A stretch of DNA of 25,458 bases from Bacillota bacterium (lineage in GTDB: Bacteria > Bacillota_G > SHA-98 > UBA4971), in the NCBI GenBank assembly GCA_012512055.1, contig JAAZEW010000168.1, forward strand, positions 1 through 25,458, read 5' to 3'. Under the pieces are notes generated by a model. The model made no database searches. It was given only the letters and a program-made list of their open reading frames with translations, and had not been told where the DNA came from. Below are positions 23,651 to 25,458 of this stretch, one piece after another. The translations under genes were made by a program, and so were the position numbers. How positions within the stretch are numbered: the first letter of the stretch is position 1; each line of letters starts with the position of its first letter.

Positions 23651-25261
23651 GTGCAAATCTACCGTTCACACGTTCTGGTATGTGGGGGAACTCCATGCGT
23701 GCTTGAAGGGTGCAAGGCGGTTAGTGATGCCTTCAGCAGCGAGTTGAAACGCCTGGGTCTGGATGGAGAGGTAAGGGTAATTGAAACGGGCTGTTTGGGC
23801 CCATGTGATCTCGGTCCTGTGGCCGTGGTTTACCCTGAAGGGACGCTATATGAGAAAGTTGCGGTTTCCGATGTCCCTAAGATTGTTGAGGAGCATCTTC
23901 TGAAAGGAAGAATCGTCCAGAGCCTTACCGGGGAAGGCAGCATTCGGGGGATTGTAAGCTATGAGGAACCTCGGTATCTGGAGGTCCAAGAGAGGATTGT
24001 CCTTCGAAACTGCGGAATTATTGATCCGGCCTCTATTGAGGAGTACATCGCCTATGATGGATACCGGGCTTTGGCAAAATGTCTGACTGAGATGGAGCCT
24101 TGCGATGTCATAGAAGTTGTTAAGAGATCGGGGCTTGTAGGCAGAGGAGGAGCTGCATTCCCCACAGGTTTGAAATGGGGTTTTACGGCCGATGCCGACG
24201 CTGATGAGAAGTTCATAATATGTAATGCTGATGAAGGCGAGCCGGGGACTTTCAAGGATCGTCTGATTTTGGAAGGAGATCCCCACAGTATCCTCGAGGC
24301 TATGGCTATTGCCGGATACGCAATCGGCGCCGAGCGGGGCTTTGTGTACATAAGAGGCGAGTATAGACTTTCGATCCATCGAATGAACCAAGGAATCCAG
24401 CAGGCAAAGGCCATGGGATTGCTGGGTGAAGATATTTTTGGCTCAGGTTTTTCCTTTGATGTGGAGGTAAGAGAAGGCGTAGGGGCTTACGTGTGTGGCG
24501 AGGAGACTGCGCTTATCGAGTCTATGGAAGGTGGAAGGGGAGAACCCAGGGTCAAGCCTCCGTATCCGGGCACTCATGGTTTCTTAGGGAAGCCGACAGT
24601 AGTAAATAATGTGGAAACACTGGCGAATATTCCTCCGATAATACTTGAGGGGGCTGACTGGTACAGGGGATTCGGTACTCCGAAATGTCCTGGCACAAAG
24701 GTGTTTACCATGACAGGGGACATTAACAGTAAGGGCCTTATTGAAGTGCCGATGGGGGTTACCCTCCGGAAGATTGTCTACGAGATCGGCGGAGGGATCC
24801 CGGAAGGCCGGAAGTTCAAGATGGCGCAGACCGGAGGTACTTCCGGGGGATGTCTACCCAGCGAGATGCTGGACGTGCCTATGGATTACTTTACTCTCCC
24901 TGAGATGGGGTCTGCCCTTGGATCAGGCGCATTACTGATAATGGACGATAGCCATTGCATAGTTGACATTGCAGAATCCTTCATGAGGTTCTTCGTTAGG
25001 GAATCCTGTGGGAAATGTGTTCCTTGCAGGATAGGCACGACAAGATTGCACGATATTGTGAAGAAGATTGCGCACGGTGACGGAACCTACGAAGATCTCA
25101 GAGTTTTGAAGGATCTGGGCCGGACTATGCAACAGACCGCCCTCTGCGGGCTGGGTCAGTCCGCGCCTATACCTGTTATGACCATGCTGAGGTATTTTGG
25201 AGACGAGTTTGAAGCTCACATCAAGGAGAAGCGGTGTCCCACCGGGGTATGTAGGATGTGA
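23651..25261 (+). CDS. hydB: NAD-dependent [FeFe]-hydrogenase beta subunit HydB (NuoF-like), lacking the C-terminal ferredoxin domain
   Basis: HydB is the NAD(H)/FMN-binding subunit. The 536-residue protein has an N-terminal thioredoxin-like [2Fe-2S] domain with C11, C16, C48 and C52 (CGGTPC, GCLGPC). Then comes the NuoF core: GRGGAAFPTGLKWG, NADEGEPGTFKDR, GAYVCGEETALIESMEG and the TGGTSGGCL loop. The [4Fe-4S] domain has C453, C456, C459 (SCGKCVPC) and C499 (CGLGQS). The chain ends EAHIKEKRCPTGVCRM. HydB proteins usually continue after this CPxGVC motif with a 2[4Fe-4S] ferredoxin domain; here a TGA follows at once. GTG 23651 follows GGAGGAGG by nine bases; an upstream in-frame start at 23624 overlaps hydC. 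The catalytic HydA gene must lie outside the window. Confidence 0.9.
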   Translation: MQIYRSHVLVCGGTPCVLEGCKAVSDAFSSELKRLGLDGEVRVIETGCLGPCDLGPVAVVYPEGTLYEKVAVSDVPKIVEEHLLKGRIVQSLTGEGSIRGIVSYEEPRYLEVQERIVLRNCGIIDPASIEEYIAYDGYRALAKCLTEMEPCDVIEVVKRSGLVGRGGAAFPTGLKWGFTADADADEKFIICNADEGEPGTFKDRLILEGDPHSILEAMAIAGYAIGAERGFVYIRGEYRLSIHRMNQGIQQAKAMGLLGEDIFGSGFSFDVEVREGVGAYVCGEETALIESMEGGRGEPRVKPPYPGTHGFLGKPTVVNNVETLANIPPIILEGADWYRGFGTPKCPGTKVFTMTGDINSKGLIEVPMGVTLRKIVYEIGGGIPEGRKFKMAQTGGTSGGCLPSEMLDVPMDYFTLPEMGSALGSGALLIMDDSHCIVDIAESFMRFFVRESCGKCVPCRIGTTRLHDIVKKIAHGDGTYEDLRVLKDLGRTMQQTALCGLGQSAPIPVMTMLRYFGDEFEAHIKEKRCPTGVCRM

Positions 25262-25274
25262 CTTCATTTTAGTC

Positions 25275-25325
25275 CATGACGGAGGGAGTGGGGGAAGGTA
25301 TTTTCCGAGTGCTCCTTTTGTCATG
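25275..25325 (+). repeat. Inverted-repeat structure after hydB
   Basis: CATGACGGAG (25275-25284) can pair with CTCC (25312-25315) and GTCATG (25320-25325), leaving a TTTT bulge, and GGAA/TTCC can pair inside. It sits 13 bases after the hydB stop and six bases before repeat copy B. It may be a terminator-like or processing structure; there is no T run 3' of it. Confidence 0.4.
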
Positions 25326-25330
25326 CACTG

Positions 25331-25458
25331 CCTAAGTATGAGTTCATTAGTTTTCGCTCGTTTTTCGATTGTCTTGGGTTGGCGGTGATTGCTGCGAGGG
25401 GTGTCAAAATTCGGCCACTGGCTTACGGGCCGGATTTTGTCAAGGCGACCCGCTTGGG
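25331..25458 (+). repeat. Interspersed repeat, copy B (runs to the window edge)
   Basis: This copy is in direct orientation to copy A. Block 1 (25331-25381) and block 2 (25439-25458) match copy A as described there. Between GGTGATTG (25384-25391) and block 2, copy B carries a long hairpin absent from copy A: CAAAATTCGGCC (25405-25416) against GGCCGGATTTTG (25428-25439), 12 pairs with one G-T, loop of 11 bases. Copy B lacks the small CGCACG hairpin of copy A. No gene is supported in 25262-25458. Confidence 0.85.

Noticed and set aside
25384..25440. Possible cobalamin riboswitch (GGTG... and GCCACTG-like strings in copy B)
   Set aside because: Only short fragments resemble the consensus. The conserved core order and the downstream pairing are missing, and GCCACTG falls partly in the loop of a simple hairpin.

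Overview
The window looks like a chromosomal segment of an anaerobic, endospore-forming, Gram-positive bacterium of the Clostridia/Firmicutes type. The signs are a spore-germinant receptor operon (GerA/GerB families), the classic Firmicutes block rpsB-tsf-pyrH-frr-uppS-cdsA-dxr-rseP-ispG, a valyl-tRNA T-box leader, strong Shine-Dalgarno sequences with many GTG and TTG starts, a clostridial-type ferredoxin and an [FeFe]-hydrogenase locus. I cannot name a genus from the sequence alone.

Layout. (1) 1-2112, minus strand: a germinant-receptor operon, with the A subunit complete and the start of the B subunit (permease) running off the left edge. (2) 2146-2417: divergent control region with a near-consensus sigma-A promoter and a hairpin in the rpsB leader. 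(3) 2418-12273, plus strand: one long housekeeping run. It holds ribosomal protein S2, EF-Ts, UMP kinase, ribosome recycling factor, a small 2[4Fe-4S] ferredoxin, UPP synthase, CDP-DAG synthase, an AI-2E/YtvI-type membrane protein, DXP reductoisomerase, RseP protease, IspG and a family 2 glycosyltransferase. Dxr and IspG are MEP-pathway enzymes whose isoprenoid products feed UppS; CdsA and RseP are membrane functions. (4) 12295-17967: a promoter and tRNA-Val T-box leader controlling valS, then a folC gene fused in frame to a second P-loop NTPase domain, then a SPOR-domain membrane protein. (5) 17999-21284: a putative H2/redox-sensing module: DRTGG protein, RsbW-like ATPase, sensory-type [FeFe]-hydrogenase, second DRTGG protein and PHP phosphoesterase. 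(6) 21285-25458: the start of a trimeric NAD-dependent (electron-bifurcating type) hydrogenase operon: HATPase protein, RseC-like membrane protein, [2Fe-2S] protein, HydC/NuoE and HydB/NuoF. The catalytic HydA subunit is not in the window and is expected further right.

The most interesting parts are: (a) the sensory hydrogenase module, in which all four H-cluster cysteines are present but the proton-transfer cysteine is alanine, next to anti-sigma-like ATPases and two paralogous DRTGG proteins; (b) a near-consensus Rex operator overlapping the -35 box of the promoter before the bifurcating hydrogenase genes; (c) a modular interspersed repeat whose two direct copies (21302-21414 and 25331-25458) bracket the HATPase-to-HydB segment; (d) a HydB that stops exactly where its usual C-terminal ferredoxin domain should begin, just before the second repeat copy; and (e) the FolC/P-loop fusion with a possible internal start. 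All statements come from reading the sequence and general family knowledge; no database search was run.
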